This document shows positions 39,406 to 49,052 of a stretch of 64,000 bases of DNA, one piece after another (the first letter of the stretch is position 1; each line of letters opens with the position of its first letter). A program made the translations under genes and the position numbers. The notes under the pieces are model-generated. The model was not told where the DNA came from and made no database searches. It was given only the letters and a program-made list of their open reading frames with translations. The stretch covers positions 1 through 64,000 of the forward strand of contig NZ_CAMLJP010000020.1 in NCBI RefSeq assembly GCF_946480385.1, read 5' to 3'. Source of the stretch: an uncultured Azospirillum sp. (GTDB lineage Bacteria; Pseudomonadota; Alphaproteobacteria; Azospirillales; Azospirillaceae).

Positions 39406-39574
39406 GACCGCGGTCCTTTCATTCCGATTTCGTCGATTGCGCCGTACAACAGCGCCGGTTGACGAAAATCCCGGATGCGACCTTTCGGCCGCCGGTCTGG
39501 AGAAGCGGGCGCGAACCCGCTACAGTGATGGGTCTGGTAAGGATTTCGTCCTCAATCAACGTGGAGCGGGCGCG

Positions 39575-39817
39575 GTGCCGGCGAGAGAGCTTGACGTGAA
39601 AGGGCTGCATTGCCCGTTGCCCATCCTGCGCACCCGCGCCCTGCTGAACGGGATGGAGACCGGAGAGGAACTGGTGGTCTATGCGACCGATCCGGCCTCC
39701 GTCATCGATTTCAAGCATTTCTGCAACACGACCGACAACGCGCTGCTGTCGCACGAGACCCAGCCGGACGAGGTCCACAAGACGGTCTTCGTCTACCGCA
39801 TCCGCCGCGGCGGTTGA
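39575..39817 (+). CDS. TusA-like sulfur carrier protein
   Basis: An 80-residue member of the TusA/SirA family. I use GTG 39575 after GGAGCG. The core is LDVKGLHCPLPILRTRALL, with the catalytic Cys13 in the CPxP signature. TusA-like carriers hold a persulfide and pass sulfur to tRNA thiolation, molybdenum cofactor or dissimilatory pathways. The gene begins a likely operon with the DUF2478-DUF364 protein (46 bases downstream) and DUF1244, which hints at sulfur or metal handling rather than tRNA modification. tusA here has no TusBCDE neighbours. Confidence 0.88.
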   Translation: MPARELDVKGLHCPLPILRTRALLNGMETGEELVVYATDPASVIDFKHFCNTTDNALLSHETQPDEVHKTVFVYRIRRGG

Positions 39818-39863
39818 GGCGCCCGTCGCCGCCCGCCCGCCGTTCCGCGAAAGGTCCATCCCG

Positions 39864-41090
39864 ATGCCGCTTCCCCCCGCCTCCCTGCCGCCGCTGCGCC
39901 CTGGTGCCGTCATCCATGGCCCCGGCTCCTACGGCGTCGACGCGCTGCTGGACGGTTTCACTGCGGAGTTGAAGCGACGCGGCTTCCGCGTCGGCGGGCT
40001 GGTGCAGCGCAACCACGGGCCGGGCGACGATTGCGCCGAGCGGATGGAACTGGTCGATGTCGCCACCGGCCGCGCCTATGACATCACGCAGAAGCTGGGG
40101 CGGGAATCGCAGTCCTGCCGCGTCGACCCGACCGGCGTGGCGGAGGCCAGTCAGGCGATCCGCACCGCCGTCGCGTCGGGTGTCGACCTGCTGGTGGTCA
40201 ACAAGTTCGCCGGCCTGGAATCGCACGGCGATGGCCTGTCGGACGAGATGCTGACCGCCATCGCCGAAGGCATCCCCCTGCTGACCAGCGTCGGCAGCCG
40301 CTATCTCAACGAATGGCAGACCGCCACCGGCGGATTCTGCGACCTGCTGTCGCCGGTGCCGGACGCGCTGTGGCGCTGGTGGGGGCCGCAGCGGATGTAT
40401 GTTGACCTCGTCCAGGGCGTCGCCGATGCCGAGGTCCGCCGTGTCGTCACCGGCGACAAGTGGGTTCTGGTGGAGACCGCCGACGGCCTCGGCGTCGCTG
40501 CCCGGCAGGCTCCGGCGGCCGGGGACGATCCGCAACGCTGGGCCGGCCGGGGGATGCGCGATCTGGCTGCGATGGCCGCGCAATCCTGGGATCCGCTGGA
40601 GATCGCGGTCGGCGTCGCCGCCCTGAACGCGCATTACAACCGGCCGGACGTCACCGGTGTTCCCGGAAACGGGTTGGACCTGTTCGCCGCGGTGGAGGGC
40701 CGGGTGGTCGTGGTCGGCGGCTTCCCCCAGCTTGCCCGCCGCCTGCCGCGCGCCAAGGTCATCGACCTCAGCCCGCAGGAAGGCGAGTACCCCGAGGCCG
40801 CCTGTGACTGGCTGCTGCCGGGGGCAGAGGCGGTGGCCATCACCGCGTCCGCCTTCGCCAACCGCACCCTGCCCCGCCTGCTGCGGGTTTCGGCCGGCGC
40901 CACGGTGGCGATGATCGGCCCCGGCACGCCGCTGACCCCGCGCCTGTTCGAGTATGGCGTCCATTCGCTGGCCGGCTTCGTCGCCGTCGACCGCGAGGCG
41001 GTGGTGCGCACCATCGCCGGCGGCGGCGGGTCCCGCGACTTTCATCCCTATGGCCGGATGGTCACGCTGCACCGGCCACCCCACTCTTAA
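39864..41090 (+). CDS. DUF2478-DUF364 fusion protein
   Basis: A 408-residue protein starting at ATG 39864. Residues about 1-170 match DUF2478, often annotated as a molybdenum-associated NTPase. They contain VIHGPGSYGVDALLDGF in the position of a P-loop but without the canonical GKS/T, and RESQSCRVDPTGV and VVNKFAGLESHGDG. Residues about 175-408 match DUF364, a putative heavy-metal-chelation domain: WDPLEIAVGVAALNAHYN, VVVVGGFPQLARRL, WLLPGAEAVAITASAF and MIGPGTPLTPRLF. The fusion is seen directly. Its function is unknown, and metal or molybdopterin handling is an inference from the family names and the TusA neighbour. Confidence 0.8.
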   Translation: MPLPPASLPPLRPGAVIHGPGSYGVDALLDGFTAELKRRGFRVGGLVQRNHGPGDDCAERMELVDVATGRAYDITQKLGRESQSCRVDPTGVAEASQAIRTAVASGVDLLVVNKFAGLESHGDGLSDEMLTAIAEGIPLLTSVGSRYLNEWQTATGGFCDLLSPVPDALWRWWGPQRMYVDLVQGVADAEVRRVVTGDKWVLVETADGLGVAARQAPAAGDDPQRWAGRGMRDLAAMAAQSWDPLEIAVGVAALNAHYNRPDVTGVPGNGLDLFAAVEGRVVVVGGFPQLARRLPRAKVIDLSPQEGEYPEAACDWLLPGAEAVAITASAFANRTLPRLLRVSAGATVAMIGPGTPLTPRLFEYGVHSLAGFVAVDREAVVRTIAGGGGSRDFHPYGRMVTLHRPPHS

Positions 41091-41122
41091 CTGAACAAGA
41101 ACACCGGAGGAGTTGAGACCCC

Positions 41123-41449
41123 ATGGCCGATCTGGACCACCAGACCCGCATCGAACTGGAAGCCGCCGCCTTCCGCGGCCTGGTCGAGCATCTGCGCAAG
41201 CGCACCGACGTGCAAAACATCGACCTGATGAATCTCGCCGGCTTCTGCCGCAACTGCCTGTCCAAATGGTATGCGGCAGCGGCCAAGGAGCGCGGTGTGG
41301 AACTGTCGGACGAAGATGCCCGCATCGCCGTCTATGGTATGCCCTATTCCGAATGGAAGCAGAAGCACCAGAAGGAAGCCACACCCGAACAGCAGAAGAC
41401 GTTCGAGGACACCAAGCCGCTGCACGCGGAGATCAGCGGGCACCGGTAA
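41123..41449 (+). CDS. DUF1244 family protein (108 aa)
   Basis: A helical protein of the DUF1244 family, common in proteobacteria and of unknown function. It has the highly conserved NIDLMNLAGFCRNCLSKWY, including a CxxC-like Cys pair, followed by DEDARIAVYGMPYSEWK. Third gene of the TusA-like/DUF2478-DUF364 run, 32 bases behind it, with GGAGGAG upstream. The Cys pair could bind metal or form a disulfide. Confidence 0.88.
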   Translation: MADLDHQTRIELEAAAFRGLVEHLRKRTDVQNIDLMNLAGFCRNCLSKWYAAAAKERGVELSDEDARIAVYGMPYSEWKQKHQKEATPEQQKTFEDTKPLHAEISGHR

Positions 41450-41457
41450 GGACAGGT

Positions 41458-41497
41458 CCCCCTCCGGTCCGCTGCCGACGCAGGGACCGGGAGGGGG
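41458..41497. terminator. Long hairpin between convergent genes
   Basis: Arms of 13-14 bases (CCCCCTCCGGTCC and GGACCGGGAGGGGG, one bulged G) between the DUF1244 and GST genes. It has no T-tract but is suitably placed to end both transcripts. Confidence 0.5.
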
Positions 41498-41504
41498 CGC
41501 CGGC

Positions 41505-42131
41505 TCAGGCGCTCACCGAAAAGGGCTGCACCACTGCCTGGAACTCCGCCATCGCCTCGCAGGCATCGGAATGGGCGGCAAGCGCCGGCCAGCGGGAACG
41601 GTCGAACACCTGCGGATGGGCCTCGCTGACGAACCGCAGGGCGCAGGCGGCGGCGATGTCGCCGTGGTTGATCCGCTCGCCGAACCACCAGGGGCCGGAT
41701 GCGGCGGCGCGATCCGCCTCCAGTACATCCAGGACCGCGCCGATCTGGCCGGTGCAGCGCTCCACCCACAGGTCAGACCGCTCCTTGTGCAGCACCCGTT
41801 CATAGACGAGGCTCACCGCCTTGTCGGCGAAGCCGGTGGACAGCGCGCAGAGCTTCAGCGCCCGACGGCGATCCGGCCCCTGGCGGGCGATCAGCGCACG
41901 CTCCGGCCCGGCGACCTCGTCCAGATGGTCGAGGATGGCGCCGCTTTCGATCAGCACCTCGCCGTCGTCCAGCACCAGGGTTGGCACCCGTTTCAGCGGG
42001 TTGAAGCGCGCGACCTCCGCCGCGTCGGAAAAGACCGACCAGGGCCGGTGCTCGTAAGCCATGCCGTAGAGGCGCAGGGCCACGGCGACGCGGCGAACGA
42101 AGGGCGAGTCATACTGTCCGATCAGGATCAT
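41505..42131 (-). CDS. Glutathione S-transferase family protein
   Basis: A 208-residue GST from the ATG at 42131 (AGGGAAATCGTCG upstream). The thioredoxin-fold N-terminus is MILIGQYDSPFVRRVAVALR, with Ser or Tyr as the likely thiol-activating residue. The cis-Pro glutathione-binding motif is RVPTLVLDDGEVLIESGAIL. The all-helical C-domain follows, including WFGERINHGDIAAACALRF. Predicted cytosolic conjugation of electrophiles to glutathione; substrate unknown. Confidence 0.9.
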   Translation of the reverse strand: MILIGQYDSPFVRRVAVALRLYGMAYEHRPWSVFSDAAEVARFNPLKRVPTLVLDDGEVLIESGAILDHLDEVAGPERALIARQGPDRRRALKLCALSTGFADKAVSLVYERVLHKERSDLWVERCTGQIGAVLDVLEADRAAASGPWWFGERINHGDIAAACALRFVSEAHPQVFDRSRWPALAAHSDACEAMAEFQAVVQPFSVSA

Positions 42132-42213
42132 CGACGATTTCCCTGCTGATTGCCGGAAGACGTTATGCATCCTAATACGGATTTGTCCCGTAACCGCATT
42201 CGTGCAACGCGGC

Positions 42214-43023
42214 TCAGTCCCGCGCCACGATGGGGGTCAGCTTGTAGCGGGCGGCGATGGTCTCCAGCCGGCCGTCGGCCTTGATCGCGGCGACGAAAGC
42301 GTTGACCCGCTCCAGCCACGCCGCGTCGCCCGGCGCCACCGCATAGGCATAGGGGGTCGGTTGTACCGGCACGTCCGGCACGATCAGCCGGGCCCAGGAA
42401 TGGAAGGCCAGCATGCGCTGCCCATAGGGATAATCGGTCAGGAAGGCGTCGGCGCGGCCGGACTGCACCTCCTCCTCGCGCTCCTGAGGGCGGGTGACGG
42501 CGACGATGCGCGCCGCCTTCATGGCGGAACGGGCATAGCCGTCCATGTAGGTGTCCTTCTGCACCGCCACGATATTGCCGGCGCGGTCGAGGTCCTCCCA
42601 CCGCCGGATGCTGTCATTGGTCTGGGTGGTCACCGCATAGATGCCGCTGCGCAGATAGGGCTGGCTGAAGGCGACGCGCTGCGCCCGCGCCGGGGTGGCA
42701 CCGATGGCGAACATGCCGATGTCGCAGCGGTCGGCCAGCAGGTCGTCGATGAAGCGGGGAAAGCTGCTCTCCACCACGGTCAGCCGCACGCCCAGATCGC
42801 CGGCGAAGGCCTGCGCCAGTTCCGCATCCAGCCCTTCCAGCGCGCCGGTGCGCGGATTCCGGAACGAGATTGCATAGTAATCGGGCCAGGAACAGACACG
42901 AAGTTGCTTCTGCTCTGCAATTTTCTGAAGTTTCCCGTCGGATGCCATAACCGGTTCGACGATGAAAGCCGATAAAATCGACAGAATTGCTGCGCCGATT
43001 GCCCAAAAGACCCGCATCGCCAT
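42214..43023 (-). CDS. Amino-acid-type ABC solute-binding protein
   Basis: A 269-residue periplasmic protein of the SBP_bac_3 family. It has a signal peptide (FWAIGAAILSILSAFIVEP, cleaved near VMA-SDG). The ligand-binding domain shows RTGALEGLDAELAQAFAGD, CDIGMFAIGATPARAQRV and FSQPYLRSGIYAV. No permease or ATPase genes adjoin, so it may serve a transporter elsewhere or act in sensing. It is divergent, across a 270-base gap, from a membrane hybrid kinase, and a role as its periplasmic co-sensor is possible. Confidence 0.9.
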   Translation of the reverse strand: MAMRVFWAIGAAILSILSAFIVEPVMASDGKLQKIAEQKQLRVCSWPDYYAISFRNPRTGALEGLDAELAQAFAGDLGVRLTVVESSFPRFIDDLLADRCDIGMFAIGATPARAQRVAFSQPYLRSGIYAVTTQTNDSIRRWEDLDRAGNIVAVQKDTYMDGYARSAMKAARIVAVTRPQEREEEVQSGRADAFLTDYPYGQRMLAFHSWARLIVPDVPVQPTPYAYAVAPGDAAWLERVNAFVAAIKADGRLETIAARYKLTPIVARD

Positions 43024-43293
43024 GCCACACCTTTCGTTAACCAACGAGCCCAGTTCTTCACACCACAAACACAAGTCCGCAAAGCGGCGCCGGTATCTTA
43101 ACATCAGGCGGGCATAGACGGCAGCGAATGCTTGGCGTCCGCCGTCCGTCCCTGCTATCATCCCGTACGCAAACTTCGACCATGGCCGACGTCCAGCGCC
43201 TTGATTCGACTGCAATCCTGAGGCGGTTGCGCGTCGGGTCCGCGAAGCCGGCCGGGTCGCGCTCGACCACATCTGACCGTCCGGAACGCAGTC

Positions 43294-46200
43294 CTGTCCC
43301 TGTCTCCAGCCAAAGCGGACCTGAAGGGTCTCTTCGAAAAGCGGGGCGGCGTCATCGCCTTCGCCCTGCTGGCGGTCTTCGCCCTGCTCATCATCCAGGG
43401 CCAGCAGTTGATCGCCGCACGGCAGGCCGCGCTCGAATCGGCGGAGGCAAGCCTGTCCAGCCTCGCCGCGGCGCTCGAGGTATCGACCACCCGCACGGTT
43501 CAATCGGTGGATGTGACCCTGTCCTCCATCGTCGATTCGCTGTTCGATGCCGGCTGGACCGGCGAGGATGGGACGGCCGATCCCGAACCGACAGCCATGC
43601 TGACCGACCGGTTGCGCCGCTCGCCGCACCTGCGCGGGCTGACGCTTCTCGACCGCACCGGCCGCATCGTCGCCACCACGGAGGGGACGCGCCCCGCCGG
43701 CCTCTATCTGACTGAGTTGGACGTCTTTCGCATGCAGGCGTCCGGCCAGGGCAATGGTCTGGTGATCGGCGATCCGCGGCCGGGACGCAGCCTGATCGAC
43801 CGCGCCAATGGGGGTGAGCAGTCGGGTCGCTGGATACTGCCGATGAGCCGCGCCCTGCGCGACGCCGACGGCGCGCTGCAGGCGGTGGTCGTCGCCACCG
43901 TGAACCCTGACTATTTCCAGGGCCTGTACCGGGCGGTCCAGGGCGGCCAAGTCGCCGGCAACGCGGCCGTCGTGGGCAACCGCATCGCGCTGTACCGCTA
44001 TGACGGCACCCTGCTGACCGTCCAGCCGCAGGCTGGGGAGGAGATCGCCCGCTCCTTCGCCGCGACCCCGCTGTTCCAGCACCATCTGCCGCAGGCCGAA
44101 TATGGCGTCTTCCGCCATTCCGGGACGGATATCGGCGCCGGTCCCGACACGCGCATCGTCGCGTACAGGACGACCCCGGTCTGGCCGCTGGTCCTGACCG
44201 TCAGTGTACGAAAGGACGCGGTGCTGACCGCTTGGCGCGACAATCTGTGGACGGCGACCCTGCTGTCCGGCGGGATGATCCTGCTGCTGGGCATGTTCGG
44301 GCTGATGCTGGCCCGGTCGCTGGCGGCACAGCGCCGCCAAGGAAAGCAACTGGAAGAGACGAATGCCCGTCTGTCCGCCATCGTCGACACCGCGGCGGAA
44401 GGCATCGTCACCGCGAGGCCGGACGGCGTGATCGAGGCCGCCAATCCGGCCGCGCACGCCATCTTCCGCTGTGCGCCGGGCGGGTTGATTGGACGGTCGG
44501 TGCTGGATCTGCTGCCGCCGGACACGCGGAACAATGCCGCCCGCGCGCTGGATGAGATTGCACAGGGCCGCCGCGGCATGGGCCGGGCGGCGCGGGGCGA
44601 GACCAACGCCTTGCGGCCGTCGGCATCCGATGGCACCGGGGAAGCGGAGAGCTTCCCGCTGGCCTATTCCATGGCGCTGGTCATGACGGGAGCCGGCCCG
44701 CTCTACGCCGCGATCCTGCGCGACCTGACGGAGGAGAAGCGGCTGGAACATACGCTGCGCGACGCCAAGGAACGGGCGGAGGACGGCCAGCGCATCAAGA
44801 TGGAATTCCTCGCGACCATGAGTCACGAGATCCGCACGCCGATGAACGGCGTGATCGGCATGGCCGGACTGCTGCTCGACACGCCGATGGAGGCCGAACA
44901 GCGCACCTATGCCGAGACGATCCGCGATTCGGCCGAATCGCTGCTGGTCATCATCAACGACATCCTCGATTTCTCCAAGATAGACGCCGGCCGTCTGGAT
45001 CTGGAAATCGGCGAGTTCGAACTGGTGCCGATGGTCGAAAGCGTGGCGGAGATCCTGGCTCCGCGCGCCGCGGCCAAGGGGCTGGATCTGGCCAGCTACG
45101 TACCGCCCGGCCTGCGCGGCTCCCTGCTGGGCGATGCCGGACGCTTGCGGCAGATCCTGCTGAACCTCGCCGGCAACGCCGTGAAGTTCACCGATACCGG
45201 CAGCGTCACCATCCTGCTGAGCGAGGAGCCCGCTTCCGCCTGCTCCGAAGCCGACAGCGTCTGCGTCCGGTTCGAGGTGCGCGATACCGGAATCGGCATT
45301 TCGGAGGAGGAGCGGCCACGGCTGTTCGCCATGTTCACCCAGGTCGATTCCTCGCCCGCCCGCCGCCATGGTGGCACCGGATTGGGGCTGGCGATCTGCA
45401 AGCGGCTGGCGGAACTGATGGGCGGCCGGATCGGGGTGGACAGCCGGCTGGGATCGGGCAGCACTTTCTGGGTGACCATCCCGTTGAAGCGCGGCGCCGG
45501 CAGCGCCCATCCGCCGACGCCGGCCGGTGATTGGGCCGGGCGCCGCCTGCTGCTGGTCGACGACATCGCCGTCAACCGCGACCTGCTGACCCGGCAGCTC
45601 GACGGTTTCGGCATCGTGACCGAAACGGCGGAGAACGGGGAGCAGGCCCTGTACCGGCTGGTCGCCGCCGCCCGGAACGGCAAGCCCTTCGACGCCGCCA
45701 TCCTCGATCACCGCATGCCGGGCCTGACCGGTCCCGAGCTGGCCCGGCGCATCCGGTCCATTCCCGAACTGGCCGGCATCCGGCTGGCGCTCGCCTCGTC
45801 GCAGAGGCCGGAGGGGCAGGAGCCGGACCGGGCGCCGGTCGACACCCACCTTCCGAAGCCGATCCGCTTCAGCACACTCTGCCAATGCCTCGCCCGGCTG
45901 CTGGAACCGCAATCGCCTGCGGCCGGCCCGGTATCCTGGCCGCATTCGCTGCCTGGAAGCGGCCCGTCCACCGCCAACATCGTGTCCCTCGCCATCCGCG
46001 GGCCGGCCGAAACGGTGACCGTCGCCAAGACCGATGCCCCGCCAACGCCGCAGCCGGAGGCGACGCCGCGTGCCCGCGTGCTGGTGGCGGAGGACAATCC
46101 GGTCAATCAGCAGCTGACGCTGGCCTTGCTGCGCCGCGCCGGGCACAGCGCAGAAGCGGTATCGAACGGCGAAGAGGCGGTGGAGGCGGTGACGGCCCGG

Positions 46201-46845
46201 CCCTACGACCTCGTCCTGATGGACGTCCAGATGCCGGTGATGGACGGGCTGATGGCGACACGGCGGATCCGCCGGCTGTCCGGCCCCGCCGCACGCATCC
46301 CGGTGGTGGCCCTGACCGCCAACGCCATGCAGGGCGACGCCGCCATCTGCCTGGAAGCCGGCATGGACGATTATCTGTCCAAGCCCATCAATGCCCGCAA
46401 GCTGCTGGACACCATCGCCCGTTTCATCGTTCCGGCCGCCGCTACCGCCGATGGCGGCGGGCAAGCCCCTGTCCAGCCACGGCCGTCGCCGGAACCGGCC
46501 ACCGTCAATGCGGAAAAGATCGAGGAATTGCGCGACGCGCTGGGCGGTGATGGGTTTGCACTCCTGCTGGAAACCTTCTTCAGAGACAGTCCGCAGCATC
46601 TTGATCTGCTGCGTGCCGCCATCGCGCGCGGGGACTGCACCGGCATCGAACGGGAGGCGCATATCCTGAAGGGTTCCGCCGCCAACGTCGGGTTCGACCG
46701 GCTTGCCGCCACCGCCCATCATCTGGTCGCCGCCGTCCGCAGCGGCGATCATGACGCCCTGACCGCCACCGCCGGCGAACGGGTCGCCGCAGAGCTGTCC
46801 GCCGCACGGAAGGCCGCTTCGACCCTTGAGGCATCCGTCGGCTGA
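43294..46845 (+). CDS. Membrane hybrid histidine kinase with two receivers and an HPt domain
   Basis: About 1,183 residues from a proposed CTG start at 43294, or 1,145 from TTG 43408. The frame encodes [17 protein letters not shown] before the TTG, a membrane helix needed to match the second one ([20 protein letters not shown]), so the upstream start is favoured. Order: TM1, extracytoplasmic dCACHE-like sensor, TM2, PAS ([20 protein letters not shown]), HisKA with [12 protein letters not shown], HATPase ([22 protein letters not shown]), receiver 1 (AILDHRMPG), receiver 2 ([13 protein letters not shown]) and a C-terminal HPt with His in [12 protein letters not shown]. It is well placed to feed the partner-switching genes downstream. 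Confidence 0.88.
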   Translation: MSLSPAKADLKGLFEKRGGVIAFALLAVFALLIIQGQQLIAARQAALESAEASLSSLAAALEVSTTRTVQSVDVTLSSIVDSLFDAGWTGEDGTADPEPTAMLTDRLRRSPHLRGLTLLDRTGRIVATTEGTRPAGLYLTELDVFRMQASGQGNGLVIGDPRPGRSLIDRANGGEQSGRWILPMSRALRDADGALQAVVVATVNPDYFQGLYRAVQGGQVAGNAAVVGNRIALYRYDGTLLTVQPQAGEEIARSFAATPLFQHHLPQAEYGVFRHSGTDIGAGPDTRIVAYRTTPVWPLVLTVSVRKDAVLTAWRDNLWTATLLSGGMILLLGMFGLMLARSLAAQRRQGKQLEETNARLSAIVDTAAEGIVTARPDGVIEAANPAAHAIFRCAPGGLIGRSVLDLLPPDTRNNAARALDEIAQGRRGMGRAARGETNALRPSASDGTGEAESFPLAYSMALVMTGAGPLYAAILRDLTEEKRLEHTLRDAKERAEDGQRIKMEFLATMSHEIRTPMNGVIGMAGLLLDTPMEAEQRTYAETIRDSAESLLVIINDILDFSKIDAGRLDLEIGEFELVPMVESVAEILAPRAAAKGLDLASYVPPGLRGSLLGDAGRLRQILLNLAGNAVKFTDTGSVTILLSEEPASACSEADSVCVRFEVRDTGIGISEEERPRLFAMFTQVDSSPARRHGGTGLGLAICKRLAELMGGRIGVDSRLGSGSTFWVTIPLKRGAGSAHPPTPAGDWAGRRLLLVDDIAVNRDLLTRQLDGFGIVTETAENGEQALYRLVAAARNGKPFDAAILDHRMPGLTGPELARRIRSIPELAGIRLALASSQRPEGQEPDRAPVDTHLPKPIRFSTLCQCLARLLEPQSPAAGPVSWPHSLPGSGPSTANIVSLAIRGPAETVTVAKTDAPPTPQPEATPRARVLVAEDNPVNQQLTLALLRRAGHSAEAVSNGEEAVEAVTARPYDLVLMDVQMPVMDGLMATRRIRRLSGPAARIPVVALTANAMQGDAAICLEAGMDDYLSKPINARKLLDTIARFIVPAAATADGGGQAPVQPRPSPEPATVNAEKIEELRDALGGDGFALLLETFFRDSPQHLDLLRAAIARGDCTGIEREAHILKGSAANVGFDRLAATAHHLVAAVRSGDHDALTATAGERVAAELSAARKAASTLEASVG

Positions 46846-46978
46846 CCCCTTGACCGGATCGGCGGTCGGCCATGCTGCGACGCAGTGCCGCCGGTGATTG
46901 TGCAATAGCGTCAGTTTCAGTAAAATGCTGCAGATTTCCCGATCCCGCGCCCTCGAACCGTTGGAGTAGACGCCGACC

Positions 46979-47899
46979 ATGGCCGATGCCGTCACCGCTC
47001 TGGTCGTCGATGACGAGGAAATGACCCGCGCCATCGTTGCCGGCTATCTCTCCCGCATCGGCTATCGCACGCTGGAGGCCGAGACCAAGGCGCAGGCGTG
47101 GGAGCTCCTGTCGACCAGCGGTTCGGCGATCCATGTCGTTCTGCTCGACCGGCGGCTCGCCGACGGCGACGGGCTGGAACTGTACGAACGGATGAAGCAG
47201 GAACCGCATCTGGCGGACATCCCCGTCATCGTCCAGACCATCTCGGACAGCAGCTCGGAGATTGCGGCCGCCATCCGCGCCGGCGTGTTCTACTACCTCA
47301 TCAAACCGTATGACGGTGCGCTGCTGCGCTCCGTCGTCCGGGCGGCGGAAGAGACGACTGGGCGGCTGAGGAGCCTGCAGGGCGACCTGCGCTCCCGCTC
47401 CGACGCCATCGGCCTGCTGCGCGATGGGCGTTTCCGCTTCCGCACCCCCCAGGAGGCGCAGAATCTCGCCATCACCCTGTCGTCCGTCGCCGCCACGGCC
47501 CACAGCCTGACCTTCGGCCTGTCGGAAATCCTGGTGAACGCGGTGGAGCACGGCAACCTCGGCATCGGGTTCGAGGCGAAGGGCCGGCTGAAGGCCAGCG
47601 GCATGCTGGCGCGCGAGATCGAGGCGCGGTTGGCCTCGGCCGAACATCGCGACAAATACGCCACCTTGCATGTGGAGCGCAGCGACAGCCGCGTGATCTT
47701 CACCGTCACCGATATGGGGACGGGCTTCGACTTCAACCGTTACCTGTCGGTCGATGCCTCCCAGTCGAACGCCACCCATGGCCGCGGCATCGCGCTGGCC
47801 CGCATGGTCGGATTCGACCAGCTGACCTATGTCGGCAACGGCAACCGGGTGGTTGGCATCGTCAATCTGGACCGGACGCCGGACAACCTGTCCGACTGA
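46979..47899 (+). CDS. Response regulator with RsbW-like HATPase output domain
   Basis: A 306-residue protein. The receiver is complete: Asp11-Asp12 in VVDDEEMTRA, phospho-acceptor Asp57 in VVLLDRRLADGDG, and Lys in YLIKPYDG. The C-terminal half is an anti-sigma-factor-type ATPase with N-box LTFGLSEILVNAVEHGNL and the DMGTGFDFNRYL region. It has no dimerisation/phosphotransfer helix, so it resembles RsbW/SpoIIAB-type kinases that phosphorylate a STAS antagonist, here gated by the receiver. Its 3' end overlaps the convergent PP2C gene by 38 bases. Confidence 0.9.
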   Translation: MADAVTALVVDDEEMTRAIVAGYLSRIGYRTLEAETKAQAWELLSTSGSAIHVVLLDRRLADGDGLELYERMKQEPHLADIPVIVQTISDSSSEIAAAIRAGVFYYLIKPYDGALLRSVVRAAEETTGRLRSLQGDLRSRSDAIGLLRDGRFRFRTPQEAQNLAITLSSVAATAHSLTFGLSEILVNAVEHGNLGIGFEAKGRLKASGMLAREIEARLASAEHRDKYATLHVERSDSRVIFTVTDMGTGFDFNRYLSVDASQSNATHGRGIALARMVGFDQLTYVGNGNRVVGIVNLDRTPDNLSD

Positions 47900-49049
47900 C
47901 CCACAGCACCGTCAGGTCGTCGGCCAGCAGCCGTGGCATCGCCGCGAAATAGCGGTCGAGCAGGCAGCGCAACGGCCGGTCCGGCGCGCCATGTGCCAGG
48001 CCGCGCACCAGATCGGTCACGCCGTCGTAACCGAACATCTGGCCGTCCCAACCGCGTGCCTCGTACAAAGCGTCGCTGAACAGGACCAGGGCGGAGCCCG
48101 GCGGGAAGTCCAGGCATTGATTGCGGTATCGCGCCTCGGCCGCGACGCCAAGCGGCAGGCCGCAGCTCGGCCCCGCCTCCAACCTACCATCGGGGCTGCG
48201 AACCAACGGCTTCGGCGCCCCGGCCGTGGCGTAGACCAGCCGGTCGGCGGCGACATCCACCACGGCATAGATCATCGCGGCGAATTGCGTCTCCGGCAGA
48301 AGCCCGACCAGCAGACCATTCAAAACCCGCAGCGCTTCGGCCGGATCGTCGGCCGGCAGATCGCTGCGGGCGAGCAGCGCATGCAGCCGGAAGGTGTTCA
48401 GCGCCGCCGCCACCCCATGGCCGGTGAAATCACACAGGAACAGCGCAAAACGCCGGTCGTCGATCGGCCGTGCGCCCCACAGGTCGCCGCCAAGCTCCGA
48501 ACTGGATTCGAAATGGCTGTCCAGCGCGACGCCGTAGCGCCGCTCCAGCGACCGGCAGAGCGCGGTGTCGGGCAGCAGGTCCAACTGCATGTCGCGCGCC
48601 AGCGCCATCCGCTGGACGGCGTCGCTGTGATGACTGCGCAGGCTGCGGATCACCTCCTGCAGCGAGCGGTCGAGGCGGCGGTTTTCCAGATGCAGCGACA
48701 GGCGGGCCGACAGTTCCGCCAGGGTCAGCGGACGCGCCAACAGATCGGTCGCGCCGGCCCGCAGCAACTCCGCCCGCGACCGCCCGCCGGGGAAGCGGCC
48801 GAGCGCGAGGATCGGCAGGTCGCGCAGATGAGGCTCCGCCCGCAGCCCGGCCAGCAGGTCAGGCCCGAATCCCGGCAGGCCGGCATGCAGAAGCAGCAGT
48901 TGCGGCGTACCAGCCGCCAGCACATCGGCCAGCTCGTCGCCATCCGCCACCCTGACGTTTCGAACCCCCAGCCGGCCCAGGATATCGCGCAACGGCCCGG
49001 CAGCATGAGGACGCGGATGGCCGATCACGACGGGCAGGCTGCCGCTCAC
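47862..49049 (-). CDS. SpoIIE/RsbU-type PP2C phosphatase with a degenerate receiver
   Basis: A 395-residue protein. The N-terminal 120 residues have receiver fold, but the key residues are gone: the acidic pair reads VVIGHPRP, the acceptor Asp is His55 (LLLLHAGLPG), and the conserved Lys is Arg (LARPLTLAEL). A coiled linker follows, then a PP2C domain with metal-binding Asp in ELGGDLWG, LCDFTGHGVAAAL, LFSDALYEA and ADDLTVLWV. Such phosphatases dephosphorylate STAS antagonists. Its start is 3 bases beyond the STAS stop, so the pair is cotranscribed. Confidence 0.9.
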   Translation of the reverse strand: MSGSLPVVIGHPRPHAAGPLRDILGRLGVRNVRVADGDELADVLAAGTPQLLLLHAGLPGFGPDLLAGLRAEPHLRDLPILALGRFPGGRSRAELLRAGATDLLARPLTLAELSARLSLHLENRRLDRSLQEVIRSLRSHHSDAVQRMALARDMQLDLLPDTALCRSLERRYGVALDSHFESSSELGGDLWGARPIDDRRFALFLCDFTGHGVAAALNTFRLHALLARSDLPADDPAEALRVLNGLLVGLLPETQFAAMIYAVVDVAADRLVYATAGAPKPLVRSPDGRLEAGPSCGLPLGVAAEARYRNQCLDFPPGSALVLFSDALYEARGWDGQMFGYDGVTDLVRGLAHGAPDRPLRCLLDRYFAAMPRLLADDLTVLWVSRTGCPASGPD

Positions 49050-49052
49050 CGG

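Noticed and set aside
42214..47034. A very long minus-strand frame opposite the hybrid kinase
   Set aside because: It is antisense to well-recognised kinase domains and lacks domain motifs beyond the binding protein at its end; typical of high-GC DNA. The same holds for long frames opposite hflK, pyrG and gyrA.
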